DNA from: Manis javanica
Taxonomy: Eukaryota; Chordata; Mammalia; Pholidota; Manidae
Assembly: GCF_040802235.1 (NCBI RefSeq)
Contig: NC_133156.1
Coordinates: 113,242,173-113,306,172, forward strand
Length of the DNA stretch: 64,000 bases
Reading direction: 5' to 3'
A program made the translations under genes and the position numbers. The notes beneath the pieces were generated by a model. It ran no database searches. It was not told where the DNA came from and was given only the letters and a program-made list of their open reading frames with translations. Shown here piece by piece: positions 1 through 11,875 of the stretch. Numbering within the stretch: position 1 is the stretch's first letter; each line of letters opens with the position of its first letter.

Positions 1-140
1 CCAGTGTGGTGAAACTGCTTAATCTGATAGTCTCCTTGATCTGATTGTACCTCATTTCCACCCTATTACCATGGTCCTCCCACCCCCACCCTTCAGTCCT
101 GGCCTCCTACTGGAAGGAGAGAACAGTCAGCTTGAACCAG

Positions 141-262
141 CTATTCTTTCTTTCTTCCCTCCTTCTTCCTTCCCCCTCCCTCCCTCGTCCTTCCCTCCTT
201 CTTCCTTCCTGCCTGTCTGTCTGCCTTTCTTTCTCTTTCACTCTTTTCTTTCTTTCCATCTT
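141..262. repeat. Pyrimidine-rich low-complexity tract
   Basis: About 120 bases almost entirely of C and T, built from irregular CCTT, TTCC and CTTT units. It explains the Ser/Leu/Pro/Phe-rich open frames that cross it, which are not genes. No function can be read from it. Confidence 0.9.
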
Positions 263-770
263 ATTTAACAAATATTTATTAAGCCCATTCTACCTGAACA
301 TGGCAGACACTGCCCTTCCCCCACCAAGCAGACCGTCTGGCGGGGGATACAGAATAGTGAGCAAGCCCGTGACCAAGTGCGTTGCCTGCTGAAACACAGC
401 ACATAGTGGGTGCTGTGGGAGCAGGGGTAGGGGCATCTGACAGAATCTTGGGGCAACTGGAGAAGGCTTACTGGAGGAAGTTCATTTCAAAAGGAGAGCT
501 TGAAAAAAAAGAGCTGGGAGAAAGAAATATATAAGGCAGAGAGAATATTTGGGGCTACGGCCAGACAAAGGAATTGTGACCTGCAGTGAGGAAGGGTGAT
601 GAGAATGATACGGATTCATGCTTCAATCTGCTTGGGACAGAGAATAAAACATGTCCAGAAGTAATCAGAATATCAACTGGATTAAAAGGGTCACAACGAA
701 TTCAAGGAAGGTGAGTCTCCAGCTCTGCAGTGAGGGTCTGCAAAGACCTGGGGAGAGGCAGGATTTTGTA
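262..770 (-). repeat. Probable L2 LINE remnant, minus strand
   Basis: Starts with an 'aacaaatatttattaagccc' type sequence and runs into a purine-rich stretch with 'ggcagagagaatatttgggg' and 'aaaagggtcac'. These recall the reverse strand of the mammalian L2 3' region (the bookkeeping-like phrases around 'ttattgagcacctac' and the later 'attttaaaagg...'). Strongly diverged; the right end is uncertain. The 115- and 63-codon open frames at its left end have no protein character. Confidence 0.4.
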
Positions 771-1149
771 TGAGTCTGAAGAATGAATCCTTTCAATCAG
801 CAGAAGCAGAGGAAAGAGCACATCTGTAGGAGAAAAGGCCAGGGGTAGCCCAGGACGAACACTCTGCCCTGTTGCCTATTGTGATATTTTACATACCTAG
901 ATTGTGTCTCCCAGCCCCATAATTCCTTTGTCTCTCTCTCATTCATTCTTCAGAATTCACGTGGTTACATCCTCCAACATGTCCAGAGCAGCAAAGATAA
1001 AAATAGATGTTTTTTCTCTGTGCTATTGAAGGTCTTATTCCATTCAGTTTTGTATTGTCTAGGACTTACCATAATTTTGAGAACACACCAAGTCTTTAGT
1101 GGTTTTGATAAGTCAACTCATTTACTAATGAGTAAACATATGGGGAGGC

Positions 1150-1355
1150 AGCCTGGCCCAGGGTTTATGAGTGTGGTTCTGGAATCAGAATATTTGTATT
1201 CAAATACCAGTTGTGCTTCCTTTTAAGTGTGTGACTTGGGCCAATTATTTCAACCTTTGCTTCTTTATTTGTAAGGAGGAGATAATAACAAAACCTCCTC
1301 TAGGTTTCTTGAAAGAGAAAATGTGAGAAACTTAACAGAGTACCTGACATACAAT
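1150..1355 (+). repeat. MIR SINE
   Basis: Diverged copy of the tRNA-derived mammalian MIR SINE in sense orientation. It shows the order 'ggttctggaatcagaat' (core start), 'gtgtgacttgggccaattat' (the 'tgtgaccttgggcaagtta' phrase), 'tttatttgtaaggaggagat' (the 'tctgtaaaatgggga' phrase) and a weak 'gagtacctgacatac' end. It is too diverged to carry a working A/B-box promoter. Confidence 0.75.
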
Positions 1356-2309
1356 GCATGCATCCATGATAGTTGTTCATAGTGTTGATATTATAATGTA
1401 ATATCATCTTTCTCATAATGTGCACGTAGGTAGCAACAATATGGAGAAAATACACAAAAAATGGAAATTTCAGGAAAAAGCCTTCGGACAAATAACAAAA
1501 TGTCCCTTGACTTGGTCAAGAAAGGATGACAATGATGACAGAGGTACAGTCAAGCCTGCACTGCCGTCTGCTCTGTTTGTTGACACCTTGCTTAGCCGAG
1601 TCCACTCTTAGTACCAGAAGCTAATATACTTCCTGGAATCTGTAATGAGATTGCAGAGGCTCATTCAAGCCTAGAGAACCTTTTCAAAACTGCAAAAACT
1701 ATTTATATTGATATGATCCTTACCATTTCTCCATTCTCTTCAAAACTGTGCTCTCCTGCAGCCTTCTGTCCCCTTTCTTTGCAGGTCATCCTTAATTCCT
1801 TACTTCGGCATTCTACTCAGATCCTCTTCCCCAAGTTTCTTTTGTTTACTCTGTTCCCTACACCCATTCTCTGAAAAAATCTAATTGAAAATCCATTCCC
1901 TTAGGTGGGCTCATCCACCCAGAAGTAGTAAAAAACAATATAATTAACTCTTTTGCTCATTTATTCAATAAACACTTACGGAGACTCAATACCTGTTTCA
2001 GTCATAAGGAATACTTAGATGGAATTGAGAGCCTTACTCTAACAGATATTTTTTGTTTCAAAAAAGGTAGCATTCCAGACAGTGTGAAAGAGATATGTTG
2101 GAAAGGTTCTACAACTGCAGATAATCATCCATTCCTCTTGTACTTAGGCACCACCCCAGTCATAATTTATAGATTTCATAACTATTTCTAATCATGGAAT
2201 AAAAAGAAGAGAAAGAGAACTTGCAAATGTACTAGTACAGTGGACATGTCATACAGTTATTACCTATCATATGTTTAATTCTTGGCATTTGTGAGGCTTT
2301 TGGTGTAAG

Positions 2310-2495
2310 TGTATAACATAGTGGTTAACAGCACAGGCTCAGAACTCAGATATCTTTGGATTAAAATCCCAGTTTTCACCTTATTAGTCATGTGACCTTG
2401 GATAAATTACCCAGTTCTGTAAGTTCAGTTTCCTTATTTGTACAATAAAGCTGCAAGGTTGTTAAAGATTAGATGATTTTGTTCGAACAGTTCTC
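2310..2495 (+). repeat. MIR SINE
   Basis: One of the clearest MIR copies in the window. 'ataacatagtggttaacagc' matches the tRNA-derived head. It is followed by 'aaaatcccagttttcacctt', 'catgtgaccttggataaatt', 'cagtttccttatttgtacaa' and 'aggttgttaaagattagatg', in the correct order and spacing for sense orientation. Confidence 0.88.
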
Positions 2496-3921
2496 AATAT
2501 GCAGTGTTTTTGTAGTATAATAAGTAAATATGTCATTGAAATCAGCAATTAACCTATTGGTGTTAATTTCTCCCTCTTCATCATGCATATGCATGCATGT
2601 TTCTGACACACGTATGCAACATCCACAAAGGCTATCCAGAGTGCCAAAACCAATAAATGCATCATCTCACAAAACCCTAATTCCCAATCTTACATTTATA
2701 TGTATTTACAGCATCTCCTCTCCATAAAACATCTTGTTTTATTCTTTTCCCGCTTTCTTAATACAAAGAAACATTAGTGACCTCAAGACTGGCTGCCTTC
2801 CGGTGTAATCGCAAAACCAAATATTACTCAAGAAAATTATTACAGAACCAGAGGTTGAAATGTAAGATATCTACAATCCACTTTAGGGATGAATAGGAGT
2901 ATACCCAAGTGCTTTTGTGTGAAGATGCAAATTTATCATCAACACATCACCTCTCTCTTTCAGGTAGGCAGGATCACCTGCGCATCTAGGCTGGTGGAGA
3001 AATAAGAATAAAAGGTTATTACGAGACTATTTCATCAGTCTTTTAGCTTTCATCCTGGCATTTTCACCTCCCTTTGGATTAGTGAGAATTTGCTCGTCTT
3101 CATTCTTTGTGTTAGAAAGCCATATATAACTTCTTGTTTCTAGCTACCATATCAAACTGAAAAGTGTTGGCCATAGCAACAAAAATGTTAATATAACTTT
3201 GCCAAATAATGCTTAAGCGGCCGACTTAAGAAGAAAAATCACACAAATCACTGATTTGGCATTCTCACCTAGCATTTTCTGAAAAAACCAGCTTGACTCA
3301 GTTCTTCACTTTTCCTCTGGACACAAGGACATCATGTTGACATTTCTTGGTATCAGAATTGACTGCGACATAATGACAGACACAGAAGTCTTCTCATGAA
3401 TTTTCTAGACAAATCCTGGAAACTCAGGATGGACCAGTAATGTTACATGTGTTTAAGGACCAGAAAATCTGGTAAGGAAGTAGTTTATTTGAACTCAAAC
3501 TGAGTGACTGACTTAGAGACATTCACATATGCCCCATTCTGTGCTTGAGAATCCCAATGAAAGCGAAGGGAGTCTGCCTGAGCCGCCTGGACATGAAGTG
3601 ATAGTTCCCTCCAAAGCACATTTGAATTTCAAGAGACACCACTATGCTGGACAGAATTCGTTTGCAAAGTTAAAATTATGTTCCACTATGGTGTAAAGGT
3701 CACCATTTCCAATTAGCTGAGTTTCTTCCTTATAAATATACTTACAATAGAGAGTTTGTAAATAATGTATAAAATCCTAAAGTATTGTAAATTTGATACG
3801 GTTTGTGTTCTGTTTTCAAATTTCAGCTTTGAATATTCTTTTGCAACTATTAGCTGCTGAATAACAGATATCCAAAACTTTCTTTAATCCTTTGTTTTTG
3901 TAAGTTTTGATTTTTAAACAT
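2496..3921. other. Single-copy AT-rich sequence, no gene seen
   Basis: No recognisable repeat or coding potential. Contains a rare CpG-bearing symmetrical patch at 3212-3230 (two CTTAAG arms around CGGCCG) inside sequence that otherwise lacks CpG. Confidence 0.5.
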
Positions 3922-3994
3922 TTATATATCTATGTATGTATATATATATATACATATATACATATATACATATATACATATATAAACATTATAT
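3922..3994. repeat. TA/TATACA-rich microsatellite
   Basis: Simple repeat of TATA, TATG and then (ACATAT)n units. Low-complexity, potentially hypervariable and able to form local hairpins. Confidence 0.9.
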
Positions 3995-5039
3995 GCAGCT
4001 ATAAAGAGAATTATAGCTATGACTATTGATTATTTTGTATTGGTTTTTCTAAATAATTTCATTTTTTTCTTCATTTTCTTAAATCAGGTATATTCAAAAA
4101 GTGTCAGCTGCGTGATCTTCACTGGAAACTGAGAATGTATTTTTTCTTTGCCAACTAAAATGTCTTGTCGTCTTTTGCCTTCTTGATATTTGTGGTTTTG
4201 GCTAAGTAATTTAAAAGAGATGGGAATTTAGAGGTTGCTGCAATGAAAATTGATATACAGTCAATACTCCTAGTAACTTAGCATGACTGTCTTTTTCTTG
4301 ACTTGAATGGAAAGTAGATACGAAATAGCAAGGAAGATTATTCTCTTCATCCTTTGAAGTCTCTTCAACTCCATGACAGGTCACTTAATGATTTGGGGAG
4401 AATGTCAATTCGGAATGATCCATACTCTTTATAAGGACACTCAACCCAAGGGGTAGGATTTAGTTGGTTATAAGAATGGTATATAGAGTATGCTTCGAAG
4501 AGACACACTTTCCATTTTAAGAAAAATATGAATATGTAAATAAAGATCAGACTCCCTGACTTTGAGAAATCTATCTTCATGCTTTCATTATCTATCAAAT
4601 ATTATGAAAATGCCAAGCATTTGACAATGATATGCACTGTTCCAACGCCAAGGAAATTTGGAAGCTTCAGAATAAAAAACAATATGAACAGATTTAATAT
4701 ATTTAATAATCTTATCTGGAATGTAAAATTTTCAAGCAGCAGAGCTTCACTAGTCTCATTCATATAAATAGATACAATATATGTGTCACACACTTAAGGA
4801 AAACCAAAAATTTTAAATGTAACATTTGCTTATTCTAAGAAATGCATTTTTTTAATTTAAAAAATGGTATCACAAAGCTCGTTATCATTTTCACCTAGGT
4901 AATTACGTTTTTCCTTTTGTTTTGTTTTTTTTCTTTTGAATTTTCAATTATCAAGTTCGGTGACTCATTGTTGGTAAGTCGAGAGTTTGACCATACACCT
5001 AATTAAAAAAAAATAACTTGGCAACACCAGAAAAGCATT
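3995..5039. other. AT-rich intergenic sequence
   Basis: No gene, RNA gene or identifiable mobile element. The short open frames here are AT-rich noise on both strands. Confidence 0.5.
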
Positions 5040-6090
5040 GTCACCAAACAATAAATAACGCTTCCATCTAAAATATCACTTAAAGATGAATACACTTCGG
5101 GAGTTGAAAGAAGGCCGGCGCACCTGCGGCCCAAACCTTAAATGCAAAATAAAGACAAGTGGGTTGTAGGGTGCCTTTCCCTCTTCAAAATAAAATTCTT
5201 TACAACATACAAGACAAATGGCACAAAAGTGAAAGGGCAGTGATGCAGACTGGATAGGCTTACAGCGTAATTGAATTAAGGCTTGTGTGCCACATATGAC
5301 CACAAAGCAGGTCTACGCTTGGGCCTGCTGAATGGCGGTGGCTGGCCTGTCAATAAAGCCCCTTTAAACTGGTTAAATGCATCATAAGTGTGCAGAGAGC
5401 TTTCTAGCTAACAGGTGGCTGAGTAAACCTCAGCTGGTGCCACACAGGGCTGTCGCATTGACCTTCTTTAGGGTAATTTCAGCCCTCTTTTAAAAAAAAA
5501 ATTTTGTTACTGTACTTGCTGTGGTGGAAACAATTTAGGGATGAATAATTTCTTTGGGTCCCTAGAGGCGCCGGTGGCTCTCTCTCCCTCTCCCTTTTTT
5601 CTTGCTCTCTCTCTCCCTCTCCCCGTCTTTTTCTCGGTCTTGCAACTGAATTAACATAAAGGAACAGTGACAACAGCAAGCTGAAAAGCATAGCTGGTGG
5701 GAGGATTAAGTATATCATTGAAAGGAATTATGTTGTAAATGACTGGGAGGGGCAGGCGCTTCTGTTCCTTGGTCCCATCTGGTCCTTAAAGAATACCTTG
5801 TTGTAATTACCCCCAGATGGTTTGTGCTCCACTGGGGTCTGGACAGCCAGGTGCCACTGTGCCCTGCTGGGTGTGATATTCATTGCTACATGCAGTGACA
5901 AAAATGGACTTTATTGAAACCTAATTTCTTCCAGGGTATTACACAAATATGAACTGAACCTAGCTCATCGAGAGAGAGCTTTGTTTATTTCCAAGCCGAA
6001 ACAGTCTCACCTAAGATAAGGCTTCCTGGGTGTTTTACTTCTAACAGCTATCTGAAAGGGCAGAAGCAAAACCAGTCACAATATGTGCTG
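5040..6090. other. Candidate conserved non-coding region
   Basis: Non-repetitive, locally GC-richer sequence interrupted by a CT-rich run at about 5577-5640. It keeps several CpGs (for example 'aaggccggcgcacctgcggc' near 5112) and contains E-box (CAGGTG near 5412), homeodomain-like (TAATTGAATTAAG near 5268) and AATAAAG-type motifs. There is no protein-like frame. A regulatory role is inferred from composition only. Confidence 0.3.
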
Positions 6091-7809
6091 GATTGAATTC
6101 AGTATTTTTAAATAATGGAAGCAGTTGCCGTTGATGGCAGGTTTTTATTTCATGCTGTTAGGTAGTTTTAAAATGAAAACTAAGATTTTCAACACTGTGT
6201 TTTGATACTTTATTATTGAAATTTACAGTAAATAAAGTGAATTATAATCTTTCCAAATCTAAACACATTTTTACATTAGTGAGCAAATATTTTTAACTCA
6301 AAATTGAATCACATATTCACTACAAAACATACCTCACCACTTAATTTCAGACTTGGACTGAAACATTGATATTATCATAGAAAGATAAGAAAATGAAAAA
6401 TAATTATTTAAAAAGTTAGCTTTCTTGATGAGCACAAAGATGGAATTTTACAAAATAATGCTTACTTTAACTCTCTATAAGAAAATTTCACTTTTAATTT
6501 GTACATATTTAATGTACTTTAGAAACAGCAATAACTGGCAAATATTGAAAGTCATATTGCATGATTCAGTTATATTTAGTTTTACTCGTTACATTTGCAG
6601 CAAGTCTAATAATTCTTATTTGATAAAACACATAACAGAATATCTGTAGATCTTGCTAATTTCAAAAACAAAATAGCAATTCCATGTCTTAGTATAATTT
6701 TGCATAGATGAACATTTTAGCAAAGCTATTCCAATTTGTTACTTTAAATCATGAATTTTTCAATGTAGAATTTGGAAATTTTTAATATGAAAATCAAGTA
6801 GGAAGTAAAGCAAAGAGCAGAAAATGAATTCACTTGGTATTCCTTCTTTCTTTATAGTTATAAATTTTATATGGTATAAAGAAGATATAAACAGGGTTAA
6901 TCTTAATGAGACTACTTTCCTTCAATGCATTTGACCAAAGTGTGTTAAACTATGAAAGTACAGGCTAAAAACAAGACAAAATAAAAATGCTTCCTGCTGC
7001 ATACTTAAAAGAAAGTTAAATACATGACAGTGGAATAGGGAAGAGTGATTTTAGAGACTGGAGACGTACACCTTGGAACAATTGTTCTGAAACACTGAAC
7101 TTTGTCAGCTGAGAAGAACAGGTTTTAGGTACCTTGTAAATATAATCGAGGTAAAATTCTTTCTGTCTGTAAATACAGTCCTAATATTCTGTTCAAACTT
7201 TACTGTGTTTTGGAGGCAAAATATCGTTACTACTATCCCCAGTATATGTACAATACATAGGAAGACAGAAGAGAGAGAACCAGAAGAACTGAGCTCTAGT
7301 TCTAGCCTTAGACGTCCATTTGAACTTCATAAACTTCAGTTTCTGTGCCTGCAGAATTATTGTAAAGAGCTAGATTATGAGATCAGATCTGTGTTTTTAA
7401 AAATATGTGTGTTTGATGGTGCTATGGGCGATACGGGAAAGCATGGGATCTAACGTGGTCCAGGTACTCACGACAGGAACTGGAGTGGTGACAGATTAGA
7501 TGGATGAAGAAGAAAGTGGGGAAAGACATTTAAGACTAGGGAGAAATCATGGGAATTGGAAGTTTTAATTATGGCTTAGTGGAATTTTTAAGTATTTTAT
7601 CAACTTTTTTCACTTTTGATGTATTTTGGTACACTTCTTTCAATGTCATGTAAGAGGTAATGGTGAATTCAAACTCCATTCTTCAGGCATTGACTGCTGA
7701 AATGTTTTGCGTGTGGGCACTTCATGAGAGCTGTATGCTACAAAGAACTAGAGGGAAACGATAGCATTTAAAAAATGCATATGTACGTATATGCACATTC
7801 CATTGTCTG

Positions 7810-7812
<3 letters not shown>
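6091..7812. other. AT-rich intergenic sequence
   Basis: Mostly featureless AT-rich DNA. A weak MIR-like patch may lie near 7290-7400 ('cttcagtttctgtgcctgca'). The 74- and 82-codon plus-strand frames show no recognisable motif. Confidence 0.45.

Positions 7813-7859
<47 letters not shown>
7813..7859 (+). repeat. (AC)n microsatellite
   Basis: An uninterrupted AC dinucleotide run of 47 bases. It creates a Cys/Val run in an antisense open frame, which is an artefact. Pure runs of this length are usually polymorphic. Confidence 0.98.
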
Positions 7860-7861
<2 letters not shown>

Positions 7862-8175
7862 GGACCTGGAGGTAAGAGAATTAGCGACATACTGTTTAAG
7901 GGCACAAACTTGCAACTAGAAAATGAGAAAGTTCTGGAGATCTGATGTACACCATACCAATTATAGCCCACAATACTGCATTATATACTTCAAAATTGCC
8001 AAGAGACTAGACCTTAAATATTCTTACCATAAAATAGAAATGATAATTATGAGACATGATAGAGGTGTTAGCTGGTGATAATCATATTGCAATATATAAA
8101 TGTATCAAATCAACAAGTTGTATACCTTAAATTTACATAATGTTATATGTCAATTATATCTCAATAAAAAAATTT
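7862..8175 (+). mobile_element. L1 3' end (5'-truncated), plus strand
   Basis: 3' UTR of a medium-old L1. It shows 'agttctggagatctgatgta', 'caatactgcattatatactt', 'aagagactagaccttaaat', 'gtataccttaaatttacata' and finally 'atgtcaattatatctcaata' followed by an A-rich tail. It is severely 5'-truncated and contains no ORF2. The AC microsatellite abuts its left side. Confidence 0.85.
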
Positions 8176-8639
8176 AAAAGCAAATGATTCACACAGGATC
8201 CCAGAAAAAGTATACGCTTAATGAATTAGCATGCCTATAACTGGCTACCCAAACCATCTGATGAGGGAAAGACAGATCACTGGGGAAAAATGCCATCATA
8301 AAATTGCTTTCCTGGATAAAATGGGAATTTAGACTTAAACTGTCTCTGGATCCTTTGCTAAAATGCAGTATTTTCTAAAATATCAAAAGTTTTATTTTAA
8401 CCTTGGAAAGGAAGTCTGAGGCCTAAGGACTGTTGATCCACAACACAGACACATATTTCCTTATGATCTACAATTCTGTAACACCCTCTCCAGTGCTCTG
8501 GGGATCTGCCAAAAATTTAAAAAAGGAAAACCTTAGCTAGATAGTTGTCATTGCCTACTAACTGGTGTGTTTCTGTCTCAGAGTTTGTCTTTTCAAGGCC
8601 TTCCTTTTATTCTGGCATTAATTTTTCCAAAATACAAAT

Positions 8640-8905
8640 TTTAATTTCCTAGTCCTTTATTGCCTGTAAATCCAAACTTTTAGACCTGAAAAAGCCCTTC
8701 TTGGCATCTGGCTTCCATCTTTTTAATCTCACCTCTTTCAGCATTCCTCCTTCCCTAGTCTTCAGCAACACAGAAAACAGTATTAGACCACTCTGCCTTC
8801 AAATAGGAGCTTCCCCCACTTTAAGTCTGATGAGCTCCTGTTCTCCCCTCAAAAGCCAGCTAAAGTGCTCCTTCAGCAGACAAATACTAAAAGAGCAATT
8901 GTACA
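8640..8905 (+). repeat. Possible L2-like remnant
   Basis: Pyrimidine-biased sequence with 'ctgttctcccctcaaaagcc' and 'agctaaagtgctccttcagc', recalling the 'agctcaaatgtcacctcctc' part of L2. Weak; it could equally be single-copy DNA. Confidence 0.3.
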
Positions 8906-8954
8906 GAGAAGGTTAGCATGGCATCTGTGCGAAGGTGGCTTGCAAATTTGTGAA

Positions 8955-9260
8955 GGATTCCATACTTTTATACTGTATGATTCCACTTACATGAGGTACC
9001 TAAGGAGTTCAGCTCAGAGACAGAAAGTGGAATGGTGGGTAGGCTGGGGAGCGCAGGGGATGGGTAGTTATTGTTGAATAGGTACAGTATATTGTTTGTA
9101 TTCTGTACTTTGCAAAATGCAGAGTTATGTGAAGGGATAGTGATATGGAAGCTACATAACCTGAATACACTTAATGCCAGTGAACTGTACACTTAAAATT
9201 GGCCAATTTGATAAATTTTATGTTATGTATATTTTTCCACAATTTAAAAAAGCAGTTAAA
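8955..9260 (+). mobile_element. L1 3' UTR remnant, plus strand
   Basis: The order 'tgtatgattccacttacatg', 'agagacagaaagtggaatgg', 'gggtagttattgttgaatag', 'gtgaactgtacacttaaaat' and 'ttttatgttatgtatatttt' matches the 3' end of older mammalian L1s, ending in an A-rich tract at about 9243-9252. It is truncated and has no coding region. Confidence 0.8.
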
Positions 9261-10529
9261 ACTCCAGGCTCCCCTTCCTCTGTACCCATCCTCTCCCTAG
9301 AGGAACTTAGACACTTCCATGATTTAATCAGTAGACTGATAAAACTGCAGCCTAAGTGATTGTAAAAGATTTTAACCTTGAACTCAGTGCTGCTTAAAAC
9401 TCATCAAATACTTGGTTGGGCAACATAAATTTGCAAAGGATTGCCTGAGTGAAATACGGTACATGTTTTCCTATCGATACCAAAAATCCCATTGTTGGAA
9501 TAAACCACACATGGAGAAATCCACACATCTGGACCATATGGTTTGTTTTCTTGTAAAACTGCTTTTATTAACTGTAATTTGGCATTATGTCATCATTGGC
9601 CCAAGCTAAGAGCCACTGTAAGGAATAGCCCTATGAAATCCATGTAATGCACAGATGTTAAGGATGGTATATTGTTCTCTTCTTGACTACCTATGAGGAA
9701 AAACTCATTGCTTTTAGCACCAAGAATAGATCTGTTTTCTTTTCCTTTGTAGGTAAATGACCAGTGTAATTGACTATGTTCTCACTTTTGCCTGCCTTCC
9801 AGAACACCTAGAGGCCAACTGCTAGTCTGTTCTAACATTTTCATTTTCTAGACCTTAACTACACCTCTTATATATTCCTTTGCAGTTGACTTCAACTTAT
9901 CTATTCAAACTTTCTTTTTTCTCTGAATTCACTTCATTATTCATTTTTCCTTTTATTTCATGTTGCTGTGAGCCACTTTAAATCCAGTTTTGAATAAATG
10001 AGGAATAAATGAACAATTGACTAATAAATTCATCCTCTCCTCTAAGTTCCTATTGGATATTGAATATATTTCTGTTATTGCTTTATCACCAGTTGACATG
10101 TCTGCCATTCACACTGGTCATTATGCTCTTTTAATGCATGATTCATGTCTTATTAATATTATTGTTTATCTCAGTATAATTAGGATGCCTAGCCTAGCTA
10201 ATAATACATATAAAGTAGGTTTATTAGATTGAAATGATATCTGAATAAAAAGGAGAAATACAGTAACTTTAAAAACACAATGTAATTTATTAATCTTTAT
10301 TAACTCAGAACATACAAATTTTTTGCAAACCAATTGTAACTTTTTAGAATGTTAATAGTAAGAGCTAAAAACTCAGAGAAGCTGCCTTAAAGAATTTACA
10401 GTGTAAAATAAATTCTTTCTTATTCTACTTCTTCTGTCTGTTAGCATTCAACCAAATACTCGGCTCAATTATTTCTCTTTATTGTGTGTGCATGTTAGTG
10501 TAGCAGACTTTAGGTATAACAAGACTTAC
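9261..10529. other. AT-rich intergenic sequence
   Basis: No recognisable gene or clear repeat. Confidence 0.5.
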
Positions 10530-10790
10530 AGTGGGGTAAACATCTCTATGTATGTGTGTAATTAAAGACTATATATCTATTATGTGTGTGTATATATACA
10601 CACACATGTGTCCACATATGTAATATACATGATAGATATATATAAAACTTCTGTTATACATAGATACATAGATATATTTATTAGTTATATATATGTTTTA
10701 TATATGCACATAATATAAAATATACAGGTATATATAAACACAAATGATGGATGTGTGTGTGTGTGTCTATAAATACAATCATAGTTATTT
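10530..10790. repeat. TG/TA-rich simple-sequence cluster
   Basis: Interleaved TATG, TGTG, ACAC and ATAGATAT units, including 'gatgtgtgtgtgtgtgtc' near 10750. Low-complexity, with no coding potential. Confidence 0.85.
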
Positions 10791-11029
10791 GTATAAATTC
10801 ATAGATATATTTATACCAAAATAAGTCTTACTAGTTCTATTTATTGAAATCAAATTCTTTACTTGGTGTCCACAAGAGAACATTCTTTTGTTTTCTGACT
10901 TTTTCTAGTGTAATTTGCTCCTAATAGTGCTCTTTCCTTGGCCTCCGTAGCAAACTTGTTCCTGTGATCATTTTTCTGCTTACTCCACAGTCCACATATG
11001 TTTAATTTTATTCTTATTTATGGCTTCAT

Positions 11030-11690
11030 CTACAAAATTCCAAACGACTTTCCCTAAGCAACAAGCACATATCCAACTCCCCTTGGACATGTCCACACAA
11101 TTAGCATCATTTCTCCAACTGAATCCTTTATTATCTTCATGCCTTGACACTCCCATGGGATCCCTCCCTTTCTTATATCCCTTGTCTTCACGGTTGGCAT
11201 TTTCGGCTTCCTATCATCCAAAGTTGACTCCTGGAAGTAATTGTTTCATTTCCTCTCTCATTATTCTTCCCAATAACCAGTGTATCACCAGCTCCTCCTC
11301 ATCTCACCTCCTAAATATTTCTCAAATTCTCTCTTCCAAATCATTCTGCCATCTATTATCTCCTTTGGGATGTTTGATGAAAACCAGGATGATTATTCTA
11401 AACTCCTAAAATCCAACCTTTTTTTTTTTGACTACTGATATCTGAAAGGCAAATATCACCATGTATCCTATGGGCTTAAAACTCTCTACTGGCTCTGCAC
11501 TACCCACAAATTCGTGGTTAGCTCGTCGGCGTGGCATGTATGGTTCTTGCCCTTGGCTCCGCCCCTGCCCGAGGAGGACACCTCCAGGGATGTGCTTCTT
11601 GCCTTTCCTTGAACATACTCCACTGTTTCAAGTGTCCAGGACTTTGCTAGCACCATTCTCTACCTGACGGATCCCTTCTTCCCTTCTTCA
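11030..11690 (+). repeat. L2 LINE remnant, plus strand
   Basis: Strongly diverged L2 3' portion. Recognisable phrases include 'accagctcctcctcatctca', 'ttccaaatcattctgccatc', 'taaaactctctactggctct' and 'cttgcctttccttgaacata'. The 129- and 68-codon open frames inside are frame-shifted fossils of this repeat and show no reverse-transcriptase motif, so they should not be annotated as genes. A T-run splits the copy near 11420. Confidence 0.6.
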
Positions 11691-11856
11691 ACCTTGTAAG
11701 TAATGGAACGAACCTAGGTTTAAGATCAAACAAGTTTTCCCTTTCACCTTCACCACTTGATGTTCTAAAACTTGCATGACAGAGAATGAACCAAAACACT
11801 GTTGACACTGCTTCACCCTACAGTCATTTTCCAGACAAGTGGTTTAATTAATTTGT

Positions 11857-11875
11857 AAAAAAAAAAAAAAAAAAA
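11857..11875 (+). repeat. Poly(A) run
   Basis: Nineteen uninterrupted A residues. It could be the decayed tail of a retroposed element, but the sequence to its left is not recognisable as one and no flanking duplication was found. Confidence 0.85.

Noticed and set aside
45..392. 115-codon plus-strand open frame
   Set aside because: Created by the CT-rich low-complexity tract; not protein-like.
11020..11409. 129-codon plus-strand open frame
   Set aside because: Inside an L2 remnant with no reverse-transcriptase motif.
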